Source of the DNA: JAGNXB01 sp942490895
GTDB taxonomy: Bacteria > Bacteroidota > Bacteroidia > Chitinophagales > Saprospiraceae
Assembly: GCA_942490895.1 (NCBI GenBank)
Contig: CALNZC010000047.1
Span: 1 to 64,000 of the forward strand
Direction: 5' to 3'
Length of the DNA: 64,000 nt
The notes beneath the pieces are model-generated. The model saw only the letters and a program-made list of their open reading frames with translations, did no database searches and was not told the origin of the DNA. This document shows, piece by piece, positions 44,226 through 53,388 of the stretch. The first letter of the stretch is position 1; each line of letters begins with the position of its first letter. The position numbers were made by a program, and so were the translations under genes.

Positions 44226-46385
44226 TCAATTTTCCACAAAATACATCTCCAGCTTCCCCTTGCCCTTGGCTTCAATGGCCCCGCGAGGTGAACAAGCGAC
44301 GTCATCCTTCACCTCTTGCCAGGTTGCCGCCGACAGATTGATCCGGCCCGGCTCACTGTTGCTCTCCATCCGAGCTGCGGTGTTGACCGTATCCCCCCAG
44401 ATATCATAAGCGAACTTCCGATCGCCAACCACTCCGGCCACTACCGCTCCCGTATGGATGCCGGCTCTCATTCGAAAGAAGGGGCGCCCCTCTTTTTCCA
44501 ATTCAGCAACCCGACTTTCCATCCAGACTTGCATCTCCTGTGCAGCTTTGACCACATCCAGGGCATGGCCCTCCCGCTCTTCCGGCAATCCCCCGACACA
44601 GAGGTAAGCATCACCGATGGTCTTGATCTTTTCGATGCCATGCCGCCCGGTGATCGCATCAAACGCTCGGAAGCAAGTGTCCAGTTCTTCAACCAGATCG
44701 GCAGGGGCTAGTTTGGCAGCAGTTTCTGTGAAACCGGAGAAGTCAGTGAATAACACCGTCACGGAGTCGTAATGTCGGGCTTGAGCCCGACCCGTTTCTT
44801 TCAGCTCCCGGGCAGTGGTGGCAGGAAGGATGTTCAACAACAGGTCATCCGACTTCTTGCGCTCCGCATCAATGATGACATTCTTTTCCTCCAGGTCCTT
44901 ATTCGCCTTGTTTTTGATCCGATAGCGATTATACAAGAGAAGCGCCAGCAGAGCCAGGGCCAGTCCACCGCCCATCAGCGCACGTTGCCGGGTGCGGGCT
45001 TCGCTCAAACGGGCATCCTGGAGGGCGAGCTCCTGTTCTTGTTTTTCCAGTTTGATCTGCTTTTTCAGATCACCATAGAGTACTTCCCGGCGCTCATAGT
45101 CTTTGACCCGCTTGTCATCGAATTCTTCCCAACGCAATTCTTCGTACTTCTCATGGCATCGAAAGGCCTCCTTCCAGTTGCCCATGGCCTTGTAGACCTT
45201 GGCTCGGTCCTTCCAGCCATTCCGGATGAATTTACTGTTGTCCAGGGCCGTAGCCAGGTCAAAATAGGTATTCGTATAATGTAAGGCGTCCCGATATCGC
45301 CCCTGGCGACGGGCTACATCGCCCAGTCCGTTCAGGGTTTCGATCACCCCGATCTGATCACCCAGCTCTTCACGAATCGTTCTCGAAGTCGTCAAATGGT
45401 CCAATGCACGGACCCAGGCTTGGTCGGCTTTCTTTTGGTCTCCGATCATCTGATATGCGGAGCCTAGATTTTTCTCGACGACACCCCGATTGTTGGCAAT
45501 ATCGGCCAGGCCTGACGGATCTTCATATTCGGTGTAGATGGCCTGGGCCTTATCCAACCATTCCAGGGCAAGTAAATGGTGCACAATGGCCGAATCACTT
45601 AGATCCTGATCTTGAAATTGTTCGCCGAGATTATCCTCTGAGTTCCCCAGGTTCTGATACGTATTGGCCAAGGTCCAGGGATTATCCAGTTGCTCCCGAA
45701 TGATCCGGGCCTTATGATACCAGGTCATAGCCTCCGAAGTCAGTTCGATCTCCGCTTTGATATTTCCGATCAGGTTATAGCCAGTAGCGATCTCCTCCTG
45801 ATCATCCTGCGACTCTACAAATCCAAGGAAATCATAGAGATGATTGAGTGCTTCCGGGTAGTTGCCAAGCGACTCATGAATAACGGCCATGCTATAGGTC
45901 GCCCGGGCGATGCGGGAGGAATCGCCCAACTCTTCCATAATCTTCAGGGAGAGTTGATAACTGGCCAGGGCCTCCAGACTTTCGCCCTGATTAACATATA
46001 TATTTCCCAGGTTATTATAGATCGAGGCCATCCCTTTACGGTCCCCCAACTTCTCCCTCAGCGGGAGAGCATAGTTGAAATAACGAATGGCATCCGTATT
46101 CCGATCATGGATGGTCTCCAATACTCCGAAGTAGTTGAAAGCAGTGGCTTCGCCTTGTAAGTATCCAATCTGTTGGGTCAGGCAAATCGCATCCTGGAGC
46201 AAGTGACGGGCTCGGCTTGGATCTTCGATCTTCAACTCCCAGGCCGCATCGGCCAGAGTCAGGACACGAGCCGTGTCATGAATGGGTTTGTCCAGTTCCA
46301 GGAGCAAACTGTCCAGAAAGAGATTTTGGCCGGTACTCCGAAGAGTGCCAAGCAGCATGATGAACAGGATGAAGAGTGACCTCAT
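44226..46385 (-). CDS. TPR-repeat class III adenylyl cyclase
   Basis: 719 residues. Signal-like N terminus (MRSLFILFIMLLGTLRSTGQ), about eight tetratricopeptide repeats (for example ASIYNNLGNIYVNQGESLEALASY), a coiled coil (QIKLEKQEQELALQDARLSEA), one membrane helix (GGGLALALLALLLYN) and a C-terminal cyclase domain. The catalytic metal Asp residues are in LFTDFSGFTE and KTIGDAYLCVGG. The base-reading Lys (EKIKTIGD) and Asp (YDIWGDTVNTAARMES) are those of adenylyl, not guanylyl, cyclases; the transition-state Asn and Arg are in the same motif. The TPR part should be periplasmic and the cyclase cytoplasmic. It would make cAMP in response to an envelope or protein signal. Confidence 0.9.
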   Translation of the reverse strand: MRSLFILFIMLLGTLRSTGQNLFLDSLLLELDKPIHDTARVLTLADAAWELKIEDPSRARHLLQDAICLTQQIGYLQGEATAFNYFGVLETIHDRNTDAIRYFNYALPLREKLGDRKGMASIYNNLGNIYVNQGESLEALASYQLSLKIMEELGDSSRIARATYSMAVIHESLGNYPEALNHLYDFLGFVESQDDQEEIATGYNLIGNIKAEIELTSEAMTWYHKARIIREQLDNPWTLANTYQNLGNSEDNLGEQFQDQDLSDSAIVHHLLALEWLDKAQAIYTEYEDPSGLADIANNRGVVEKNLGSAYQMIGDQKKADQAWVRALDHLTTSRTIREELGDQIGVIETLNGLGDVARRQGRYRDALHYTNTYFDLATALDNSKFIRNGWKDRAKVYKAMGNWKEAFRCHEKYEELRWEEFDDKRVKDYERREVLYGDLKKQIKLEKQEQELALQDARLSEARTRQRALMGGGLALALLALLLYNRYRIKNKANKDLEEKNVIIDAERKKSDDLLLNILPATTARELKETGRAQARHYDSVTVLFTDFSGFTETAAKLAPADLVEELDTCFRAFDAITGRHGIEKIKTIGDAYLCVGGLPEEREGHALDVVKAAQEMQVWMESRVAELEKEGRPFFRMRAGIHTGAVVAGVVGDRKFAYDIWGDTVNTAARMESNSEPGRINLSAATWQEVKDDVACSPRGAIEAKGKGKLEMYFVEN

Positions 46386-46437
46386 CGGGTGAAGATAATC
46401 ACTTCCAAAGGTTCACTACCGGGCAAGTCGTTTGCGC

Positions 46438-46956
46438 CTATCGTGGAGATTGCACAATCAGGATCCCCAGTTTCTGATTGAGCCCCATCACTGGAGTGGC
46501 GATCCGCCAATGCAGTGAATCCTGCTCCACGATCTGCTTTTCAGCTTTGAGAATCATCGGATTGAGAATGGTGGTGCCTTCATCTTTTTTATCTGTCGAG
46601 ATCAGGATCGCCCCTGTTTCAGCATCCACATACTGTGCTTTGTTGACCCGCGAATCCCGGATGAATTGCAGGAAAAACTGGTTCACTTGTTCCTGATTGT
46701 TCCGGCTTACTTCGCTCCGTATCGCCCAGGACAGCACCTTTGATGTCAAGGCCATCCCTTCCAGTTGGATCGTGTCGATCCGAGCACTGAAGCTGTCCAC
46801 CAATTCTGCCCGTTCCTGCTCAAACCCGGACTTCATGGACCGCATGGTCAGCATTGCCCAGGCAAAGATTCCGACGGCAAGCAGTCCGAGGAAGATGGTC
46901 AACCAGTGACGTTTGAGGAAGGATTTTCCCTGGGAAGGAGTAGGATTGGTTTCCAT
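46438..46956 (-). CDS. Single-pass membrane protein with a small extracytoplasmic sensor-like domain
   Basis: 172 residues from 46956 (METNPTPSQG). A basic stretch (KSFLKRHW) is followed by one membrane helix (LTIFLGLLAVGIFAWAMLTM), a coiled region (FEQERAELVDSFSARID) and a PAS/Cache-like tail (VNKAQYVDAETGAILISTDKK, HWRIATPVMGLNQKLGILIV). The tail looks like the ligand-binding half of a sensor, with no output domain attached. It lies 52 bases upstream of the cyclase gene on the same strand and may act with it. That is inferred from position only. Confidence 0.65.
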   Translation of the reverse strand: METNPTPSQGKSFLKRHWLTIFLGLLAVGIFAWAMLTMRSMKSGFEQERAELVDSFSARIDTIQLEGMALTSKVLSWAIRSEVSRNNQEQVNQFFLQFIRDSRVNKAQYVDAETGAILISTDKKDEGTTILNPMILKAEKQIVEQDSLHWRIATPVMGLNQKLGILIVQSPR

Positions 46957-47215
46957 GTTGGATGCATTAGGGGTTGGAGAGGACAGTGCCGGGTTTTCCG
47001 GCCATGTTCGATACAAGATTACAGGTTTCCAACCTGTGAATTGTCAACGTATTGTCAATGGCACATGGCTTGAAAATAGGCCAGATAAATCACGGAGGGC
47101 AGCCAGATAGATCAAACTGAATATGAAAGGCACCCGGGCGGGGTAGGGGCGTGATTTCCGGCACATCAAGGCTGCAATTGTAGAGAATCGTATCTTGATA
47201 CCACAAGAGCACTCC

Positions 47216-47259
47216 GTGACAATAGTCACAAAACACACAAATGCCGATCCTTAACTTTG
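47216..47259 (+). promoter_or_regulatory. CRP/FNR-type operator and -7 box of the sulfur operon
   Basis: GTGAC-AATA-GTCAC (47216-47229) is a perfect palindrome fitting GTGA-N6-TCAC. Thirty-six bases from its first base is TAACTTTG (47252-47259), an exact Bacteroidota -7 box. The palindrome centre falls near -43 from the expected start, the class II activator position. Confidence 0.8.
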
Positions 47260-47310
47260 ACGAGCAAATCAATGGATCATCATTTTAGTTCAGAAAGAAA
47301 TCATTCATTT

Positions 47311-48729
47311 ATGAAGATCGAACAAATCTATACCGGCTGTCTGGCACAAGGAGCCTATTATATCGTAAGCAATGGTGAAGCGGCCATCATCGACCCCCTG
47401 CGTGAAACCGGACCCTATCTCGAACGGGCACACCAGGATGGTGCGACCATCAAATATATTTTTGAGACGCACTTCCATGCAGACTTTGTCTCCGGCCATA
47501 TCGACCTGGCCCGTAAATCAGGAGCGGAAATCGTCTATGGACCTTCTGCTAAAACAGATTTTGAAATCATTGAAGCCACGGATGGTCAACGCTTTGAGAT
47601 TGGACGTGTGTCCATAGAAGTGTTGCATACGCCTGGCCACACGCCGGAGAGTACCTGTTACCTCTTGCGTGATGAAGATGGCAAGCCCAATGCTCTGTTC
47701 AGTGGAGATACCCTCTTCATTGGAGATGTCGGACGTCCCGACCTGGCCCAGAAAGCGACCGGGCTGACCCAGGAGGATCTGGCCGGCTGGCTCTTTGATT
47801 CCCTCCGGAACAAGGTGATGACCCTGCCGGATAAGGTGATCGTCTATCCGGCACATGGTGCAGGTTCGGCTTGTGGTAAGAACATGAGTTCGGAGACCTG
47901 GGATACTCTGGGCAATCAGAAGAAGACAAACTACGCCCTTCGTGCCAATATGACGAAGGAGGAATTCATCCAGGAAGTGACCACCGGTTTGTTGGCGCCA
48001 CCTCAATATTTTGCCAAGAATGCAGCTTTGAACAAGAAGGGCTACGAGAGTATCGATGTAGTCATGGAACGTGGTGCTCATGCGTTGACTCCTAGTGAAT
48101 TCGAAGCGATGGCCACCGAGACCGGAGCGCTCATCATGGATGTTCGGGAGAATACGGAGTTTGTGAAAGGCTTTATTCCCAATTCCATCTTTATTGGTAT
48201 TGATGGTGGGTTTGCCCCCTGGGTAGGCGCCCTCGTACCCGATATTCAACAGGAGATACTCATCGTTGCACCGGAAGGGCGCGAAGAAGAGACCGTCATG
48301 CGCCTGGCGCGTGTCGGATATGACAATGCCATAGGATATCTGAAAGGAGGCTTCCCGGCCTGGAAAGCTTCCGGAAAGGAGGTCGATACCATTGTCGTTA
48401 TAGATCTTCCTGAATTCGCCGAAAAATGGAAGGCTGGGCAAGCCGAAAAAGTGCTTGATGTGCGTAAGCCCGGAGAGTTTTTAGGTGAACACCTGGATAA
48501 GGCAAAGAACCTGCCCCTGGATTTTCTAAATCTGCAGATGGAGGAAATTTCTCGCGATCAGGAATATTACCTGCATTGCCGCACAGGTTACCGTTCTACA
48601 GTGGCCGCATCTATATTGAAGGCACGTGGATTTGATAAATTGATCAATGTGATCGGGGAATTTGACGATTTTGCACCCGCCGGCCTGCCGCTGACGGACT
48701 ATGTCTGCCCGAGTACACTGGTAAAATAG
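47311..48729 (+). CDS. CstB-like persulfide dioxygenase with two rhodanese domains
   Basis: 472 residues from 47311 (MKIEQIYTGCLAQGAYYI). The metallo-beta-lactamase domain has the iron-binding motif THFHADFVSGH, HTPGHTPES and FSGDTLFIGDVGRPDL, typical of ETHE1/persulfide dioxygenases. The first rhodanese domain (GALIMDVRENTEFVKGF) has no catalytic Cys (LIVAPEGREE at the loop). The second (VLDVRKPGEFLGEHL) has it in YLHCRTGYRS. Dioxygenase, pseudo-rhodanese, rhodanese is the layout of staphylococcal CstB. It would oxidise persulfides to sulfite or thiosulfate. A MoFe-S enzyme that can take the sulfite follows directly. Confidence 0.9.
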   Translation: MKIEQIYTGCLAQGAYYIVSNGEAAIIDPLRETGPYLERAHQDGATIKYIFETHFHADFVSGHIDLARKSGAEIVYGPSAKTDFEIIEATDGQRFEIGRVSIEVLHTPGHTPESTCYLLRDEDGKPNALFSGDTLFIGDVGRPDLAQKATGLTQEDLAGWLFDSLRNKVMTLPDKVIVYPAHGAGSACGKNMSSETWDTLGNQKKTNYALRANMTKEEFIQEVTTGLLAPPQYFAKNAALNKKGYESIDVVMERGAHALTPSEFEAMATETGALIMDVRENTEFVKGFIPNSIFIGIDGGFAPWVGALVPDIQQEILIVAPEGREEETVMRLARVGYDNAIGYLKGGFPAWKASGKEVDTIVVIDLPEFAEKWKAGQAEKVLDVRKPGEFLGEHLDKAKNLPLDFLNLQMEEISRDQEYYLHCRTGYRSTVAASILKARGFDKLINVIGEFDDFAPAGLPLTDYVCPSTLVK

Positions 48730-48785
48730 AAGAAGCTCACCCCCGGAAAAGTCCGCTGGTGAATAGTTAAAAGAGTTTGGCATTA

Positions 48786-48809
48786 CCGGCCCTGGAATTT
48801 CGGGGCCGG
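48786..48809 (+). other. Intercistronic hairpin
   Basis: CCGGCCC and GGGCCGG pair perfectly around a 10-base loop between the dioxygenase stop and the iron-sulfur subunit start. No T-run follows, so it is more likely an mRNA stability or partial-attenuation element than a terminator. Confidence 0.45.
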
Positions 48810-48839
48810 CATGCCATTTGGCTTGAGAAAACTTGCACT

Positions 48840-50462
48840 ATGAAATACGGTTTTATCATAGACAATCGAAAGTGTATCGGTTGTCATGCGTGTACCACCG
48901 CTTGTAAATCAGAGCATGATGTACCGGTCGGGGTAAACCGGACCTGGGTCAAACAAGTGGAGAAAGGGGAGTTCCCGCATACTCGACGTTTGTTTTCGGT
49001 CATGCGGTGCAACCATTGCACTGATGCCCCATGTGTGGAGATCTGCCCGACAGAGGCCCTGTACATCCGGGATGATGGAATCGTCGATTTCGACAAGGAT
49101 CGCTGCATCGCATGTAAATCCTGTATGCAGGCCTGCCCGTACGATGCCTTATACATCGATCCACAAACCCATACCGCAGCAAAATGTAACTACTGTGCCC
49201 ACCGCGTGGACATCGGTCTGGAGCCGGCCTGCGTCAATGTGTGCCCGGAACAGGCGATTATCTCCGGTGACATGGAAAATCCGGAATCGGAGATCTCCCA
49301 ACTGCTCGGCCGGCAACAGGTCAAAGTGCGGAAGCCTGAAAAAGGCACCGTACCCAACCTCTTCTACATCGATGCTGACGATGCTTCGCTCAACCCTTCC
49401 CTGACCGACAAAAAACAAGACTATATGTGGAGCCGCCAGGAAGGCGGGGTCGGGCATTTTGCCAAAGCGGCAGAAAGTATGGCCTTCTCCAATCCGGATG
49501 TCGTTTCCGCTTTGATGGAAGTCAATGGACAGCAGACCACCGCTGAGGATGTGGCTAAAAATGGAAATGCTCGTTCTGTCGATCTACTGATCGGTAAAAA
49601 GCCCAGACGTGTCTATGATGCACCCGACAAGGGCATCCTCTGGGGCTGGGAAGTGTCCGGCTATGTCTGGACAAAGGCCATCGCAACAGGAGTGATCCTC
49701 GTTCCGTTTATCGCCTGGATGCTGGGTGTCGCTGGACCTAACCTTGCAGGGCAGTATTGGAGCCTGGGCCTCGGTATCTTCTTTTTGGCAGCAACCGGAC
49801 TTCTTCTGGTGATGGACCTGGACCAGCCCACACGCTTTGTATACGTACTCCTTCGTCCACAGTGGAAATCCTGGTTACCTCGAGGAGGATATGCCATTAC
49901 TGCCTTTGGCGGATTGATGGCGCTTTCTTTGCTCTTGCTGTACATGGGAAAGTCTGCACATTGGATACAATGGCTGATGGCCGGCTTTGCCATTCTGGTT
50001 GCCGTTTATACGGCCTTCCTCTTTGCTCAAGCCAAGGGCCGCGATTTCTGGCAGAGCCCAACCTTACCCATTCATATGCTCGTGCATGCATTGATGGCCG
50101 GTGCTGCTGTCTTTGGACTGATCAACCTGGTCACCGGAGCAGACGTATTATGGGATCTGTTCTTGCAGCTTTTCCTTATGGTGACCATCGGGCTGAATCT
50201 GGTGGTCCTTATTTCGGAATTGGCGACCCCTCATCCGACGCATGATACCCATCGGGTCGTGACCATGATCGTGAAGGGCAGCTACCAGAAACGCTTCTGG
50301 ATCGGAACCATTCTGCTCGGCAATTTGATGCCCCTTGGACTGCTCTATTTCGGTGGTGGATCCACTATCGGATTTGCCATTGCAGCCATCCTGGTTTTAG
50401 GCGGAATCTATATCACTGAACACATTTGGGTTGAAGCGCCTCAGCGTATTCCACTCAGCTAA
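48840..50462 (+). CDS. Fused iron-sulfur (B) and NrfD-like membrane anchor (C) subunit, SoeBC-like
   Basis: 540 residues from 48840 (MKYGFIIDNRKCIGCHACT). The first 180 residues bind four [4Fe-4S] clusters: CIGCHACTTACKSEH, CNHCTDAPCVEICP, CIACKSCMQACP and CNYC...CVNVCP. After a linker, about eight membrane helices follow from residue 265, with DLDQPTRFVYVLLRPQWKSW as in DmsC/NrfD-type quinone-reactive anchors. Separate B and C genes are usual in this family, so the fusion is notable. It passes electrons between the molybdenum subunit encoded 14 bases downstream and the quinone pool. Confidence 0.88.
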   Translation: MKYGFIIDNRKCIGCHACTTACKSEHDVPVGVNRTWVKQVEKGEFPHTRRLFSVMRCNHCTDAPCVEICPTEALYIRDDGIVDFDKDRCIACKSCMQACPYDALYIDPQTHTAAKCNYCAHRVDIGLEPACVNVCPEQAIISGDMENPESEISQLLGRQQVKVRKPEKGTVPNLFYIDADDASLNPSLTDKKQDYMWSRQEGGVGHFAKAAESMAFSNPDVVSALMEVNGQQTTAEDVAKNGNARSVDLLIGKKPRRVYDAPDKGILWGWEVSGYVWTKAIATGVILVPFIAWMLGVAGPNLAGQYWSLGLGIFFLAATGLLLVMDLDQPTRFVYVLLRPQWKSWLPRGGYAITAFGGLMALSLLLLYMGKSAHWIQWLMAGFAILVAVYTAFLFAQAKGRDFWQSPTLPIHMLVHALMAGAAVFGLINLVTGADVLWDLFLQLFLMVTIGLNLVVLISELATPHPTHDTHRVVTMIVKGSYQKRFWIGTILLGNLMPLGLLYFGGGSTIGFAIAAILVLGGIYITEHIWVEAPQRIPLS

Positions 50463-50476
50463 AAGATACTCAGGCT

Positions 50477-53359
50477 ATGACTAAGAAACCTGGATTTATC
50501 GAACGACTGGCCGAATCAATTGGCATCATTCCCAACCTGCATCAAGACAGAGATCTGGATCTACCCCATCTGACCCAGACGACTGAACTGACTAATTTCC
50601 CGCCGCCAGAACGATGGGATGACTGGGTGGAATATGAGGCAAAGTCGCATCCACGCCGGGAACAAAAGCATTATCAGATCGTTCCGACGACTTGTTTTAA
50701 CTGCGAAAGTGCTTGTGGCCTGACTGCCTTTATCGATAAAGAGACGGGTGAAGTGCGCAAATTTGAAGGAAACCCCTACCACCCGGCCAGCCGGGGGCGA
50801 AACTGCGCGAAAGGTCCAGCAACTATCAACCAGATCAAAGACCCCGACCGTATCCTTTATCCACTGAAACGAAAGGGCAAACGAGGATCCGGCGATTGGG
50901 AACGGGTGACCTGGGATGAGGTCCTGGATGATATTTCCGGACGGATTCGCAAGGCCTTGCAAGAAGGCCGGAACAACGAGATCGCCTACCATGTCGGTCG
51001 ACCCGGCCATGAAGGATATATGGATCGCATCCTGCAGTCCTGGAACATCGATGGGCATAACAGCCACACTAATATCTGTTCTTCAGGTGCCCGATTCGGG
51101 TATGCCATCTGGTACGGTTACGATCGGCCCAGTCCGGATCACACCAACGCCAAGGTGATTTTCCTGATCTCGGCTCACCTGGAAAGCGGTCACTACTTCA
51201 ACCCGCACGCACAGCGCATTATCGAGGCGAAGATGAAAGGCGCCAAACTGATCACCATGGACCCTCGGTTGTCCAACACAGCGAGCATGAGTGATTACTG
51301 GATGCCGTCCTATCCTGGCTCTGAAGCGTCAGTCCTCCTCGCAATCGCGAAGATCATCCTGGACGAAGGCCTCTACAATCGGACCTACATGGAAAAATGG
51401 GTCAACTGGGATGAATTCCTGGAGCATATGCATCCAGGTACGCCGGTCACCTTTGAGAATTATATTGAAAAGCTGAAAGAAACTTACGCTGAATATACCC
51501 CGGAATACGCCTACGAGGAAAGTGGTGTTCGACCTGAAATGATTCGGGAGACGGCCATTCTGATCGGAGAAGCCGGTGAGCAGTTTTCCTCGCACAACTG
51601 GCGCAGTGCCGGATCCGGCAACCTGGGTGGTTGGGCCGTGGCCCGTACCCTGCACTTCCTCAACGTGCTGACCGGTAGTGTCGGGACCAAGGGAGGGACA
51701 ATGCCGAGTGAATGGAATAAATTCAAGCCGACCTTCTTTGCCAAACCACCGGCACAGAAGTTCTGGAACGAGCTTCATTTTCCCAATGAGTATCCATTGG
51801 CGTTCTTCGAAATGAGTTTCCTCCTGCCTCACTTCCTCAAGGAAGGCAGAGGGAAGATGGATGTCTATTTCAGTCGGGTCTTCAATCCGGTCTGGACCTA
51901 TCCCGATGGCTTCTCCTGGATCGAGGCATTCAGTGATGAATCCAAATTCGGGCTACACGCTGCCCTGACCCCGACCTGGAGTGAAACAGCATTCTTTGCT
52001 GACTATGTCCTCCCGATGGGACTGGCCAGTGAACGGCATGATATCAACAGTTATGAGACCCATTCCGGCAAGTGGATCGCCTTCCGGCAGCCTGTGCTGA
52101 GAGAGGCGGCCCGACGCAATGGCAAGCCGGTGACGTTCACCTATGAAGCCAATCCTGGAGAGGTGTGGGAAGAGGACGAATTCTGGATCGAGTTGAGCTG
52201 GCGCATCGACCCCGATGGCAGTCTGGGCATTCGAGAGCACTTTCTGTCGCCTTATCGACCCGGTGAAAAGGTCAATATCGATGAGTACTACCAGTATATA
52301 TTCGAGCGCGTTCCCGGATTGCCGGAGGCCGCCGAAAAGGAAGGCCTCAATCCACTGGACTATATGAAGAAGTTCGGGGCGTTTGAGATCGAACCGCACT
52401 GCTATCACCAGAACCTCAATGAGGTGAAGCCGGAAGCACTGACAGGATCCGAAGTCGATGCCAAGACCCAAGTGGTGAAGAAGGGAGGGAAGGCCATTGG
52501 TATTATGGTCGATGGAAAAGCTGTAGAAGGCTTCCCGACGCCATCCCGGAAGAATGAGTTTTTCTCCAAAACCATGGTTGATTGGGGCTGGCCAGAATAT
52601 GCATTACCCACCTATATCAAGAGTCATATCCACCCGGAAACCTTGGATAAAAGCAAGGGCGAATATGTGTTGGTACCGACGTTCCGACTGCCCACCTTGA
52701 TCCACTCTCGGTCTGGGAATGCAAAGTGGCTTTATGAGATCTCCAATCGAAATCCGATCTGGATGCATCCGGAGGATGCCAATATTTTTGGGCTGAAGAC
52801 AGGTGACCTGGTCAAGATGAATACCGATATCGGGTATTTCGTGGACAAGGTCTGGGTAACAGAAGGCATGAAGCCAGGTGTGGTGGCCTGTTCACACCAC
52901 CTGGGTCGCTGGCGTCGTCCGGAGGACAAGACTGGTAACCGATGGGCCACCAACACGGTGGCGATCAAGAATGACGGAAAGGGTGGGTGGAAGATGTCCA
53001 CTATTTCAGGCGTCAAACCGTTTGAAAGCCAGGATGATGATTCAAAACGGATCTTCTGGAGTGATGGAGGAGTACATCAGAATATTACCTTCCCGGTTCA
53101 TCCAGACCCCATTTCCGGTATGCATTGCTGGCATCAACGGGTGAGGATCGAGAAGGCCGGCCCAGATGATGCCTATGGCGATATCTTTGTCGACACCAAC
53201 AAGTCGATGGAGATCTACAAAGAGTGGTTGAAAATGACCCGCCCAGCTCCTGGACCTGGGGGGCTGCGTCGTCCGTTATGGTTCAAACGTGCACTGCGTC
53301 CAGTAGATGAGGTTTACTATCTGGATAATATGACCGAAAATGGAACATTGAAGCCCTGA
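50477..53359 (+). CDS. Molybdopterin oxidoreductase catalytic subunit, SoeA-like (sulfite dehydrogenase)
   Basis: 960 residues. The N-terminal [4Fe-4S] site is Cys73, Cys76, Cys80, Cys110 (CFNCESAC ... NCAKGP). A probable Mo-ligand Cys is C201 in HTNICSSGARFG. Further molybdopterin-binding segments are KLITMDPRLSNTASM and the C-terminal domain (HPEDANIFGLKTGDLVKM). There is no twin-arginine signal, so the enzyme is cytoplasmic as in SoeABC; a PsrA/PhsA (polysulfide or thiosulfate reductase) enzyme would be exported. With the upstream sulfite-forming dioxygenase and downstream SulP, oxidation of sulfite to sulfate is the best reading, but the direction is not proven by sequence. Confidence 0.87.
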   Translation: MTKKPGFIERLAESIGIIPNLHQDRDLDLPHLTQTTELTNFPPPERWDDWVEYEAKSHPRREQKHYQIVPTTCFNCESACGLTAFIDKETGEVRKFEGNPYHPASRGRNCAKGPATINQIKDPDRILYPLKRKGKRGSGDWERVTWDEVLDDISGRIRKALQEGRNNEIAYHVGRPGHEGYMDRILQSWNIDGHNSHTNICSSGARFGYAIWYGYDRPSPDHTNAKVIFLISAHLESGHYFNPHAQRIIEAKMKGAKLITMDPRLSNTASMSDYWMPSYPGSEASVLLAIAKIILDEGLYNRTYMEKWVNWDEFLEHMHPGTPVTFENYIEKLKETYAEYTPEYAYEESGVRPEMIRETAILIGEAGEQFSSHNWRSAGSGNLGGWAVARTLHFLNVLTGSVGTKGGTMPSEWNKFKPTFFAKPPAQKFWNELHFPNEYPLAFFEMSFLLPHFLKEGRGKMDVYFSRVFNPVWTYPDGFSWIEAFSDESKFGLHAALTPTWSETAFFADYVLPMGLASERHDINSYETHSGKWIAFRQPVLREAARRNGKPVTFTYEANPGEVWEEDEFWIELSWRIDPDGSLGIREHFLSPYRPGEKVNIDEYYQYIFERVPGLPEAAEKEGLNPLDYMKKFGAFEIEPHCYHQNLNEVKPEALTGSEVDAKTQVVKKGGKAIGIMVDGKAVEGFPTPSRKNEFFSKTMVDWGWPEYALPTYIKSHIHPETLDKSKGEYVLVPTFRLPTLIHSRSGNAKWLYEISNRNPIWMHPEDANIFGLKTGDLVKMNTDIGYFVDKVWVTEGMKPGVVACSHHLGRWRRPEDKTGNRWATNTVAIKNDGKGGWKMSTISGVKPFESQDDDSKRIFWSDGGVHQNITFPVHPDPISGMHCWHQRVRIEKAGPDDAYGDIFVDTNKSMEIYKEWLKMTRPAPGPGGLRRPLWFKRALRPVDEVYYLDNMTENGTLKP

Positions 53360-53388
53360 GTGGGGAGTCATTAGGAACTCATCATTCC

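Noticed and set aside
50477..53359. Exported polysulfide or thiosulfate reductase (PsrA/PhsA)
   Set aside because: The N terminus has no twin-arginine signal, and the neighbours are oxidative sulfur genes; the cytoplasmic SoeA-like reading fits better, although not proven.
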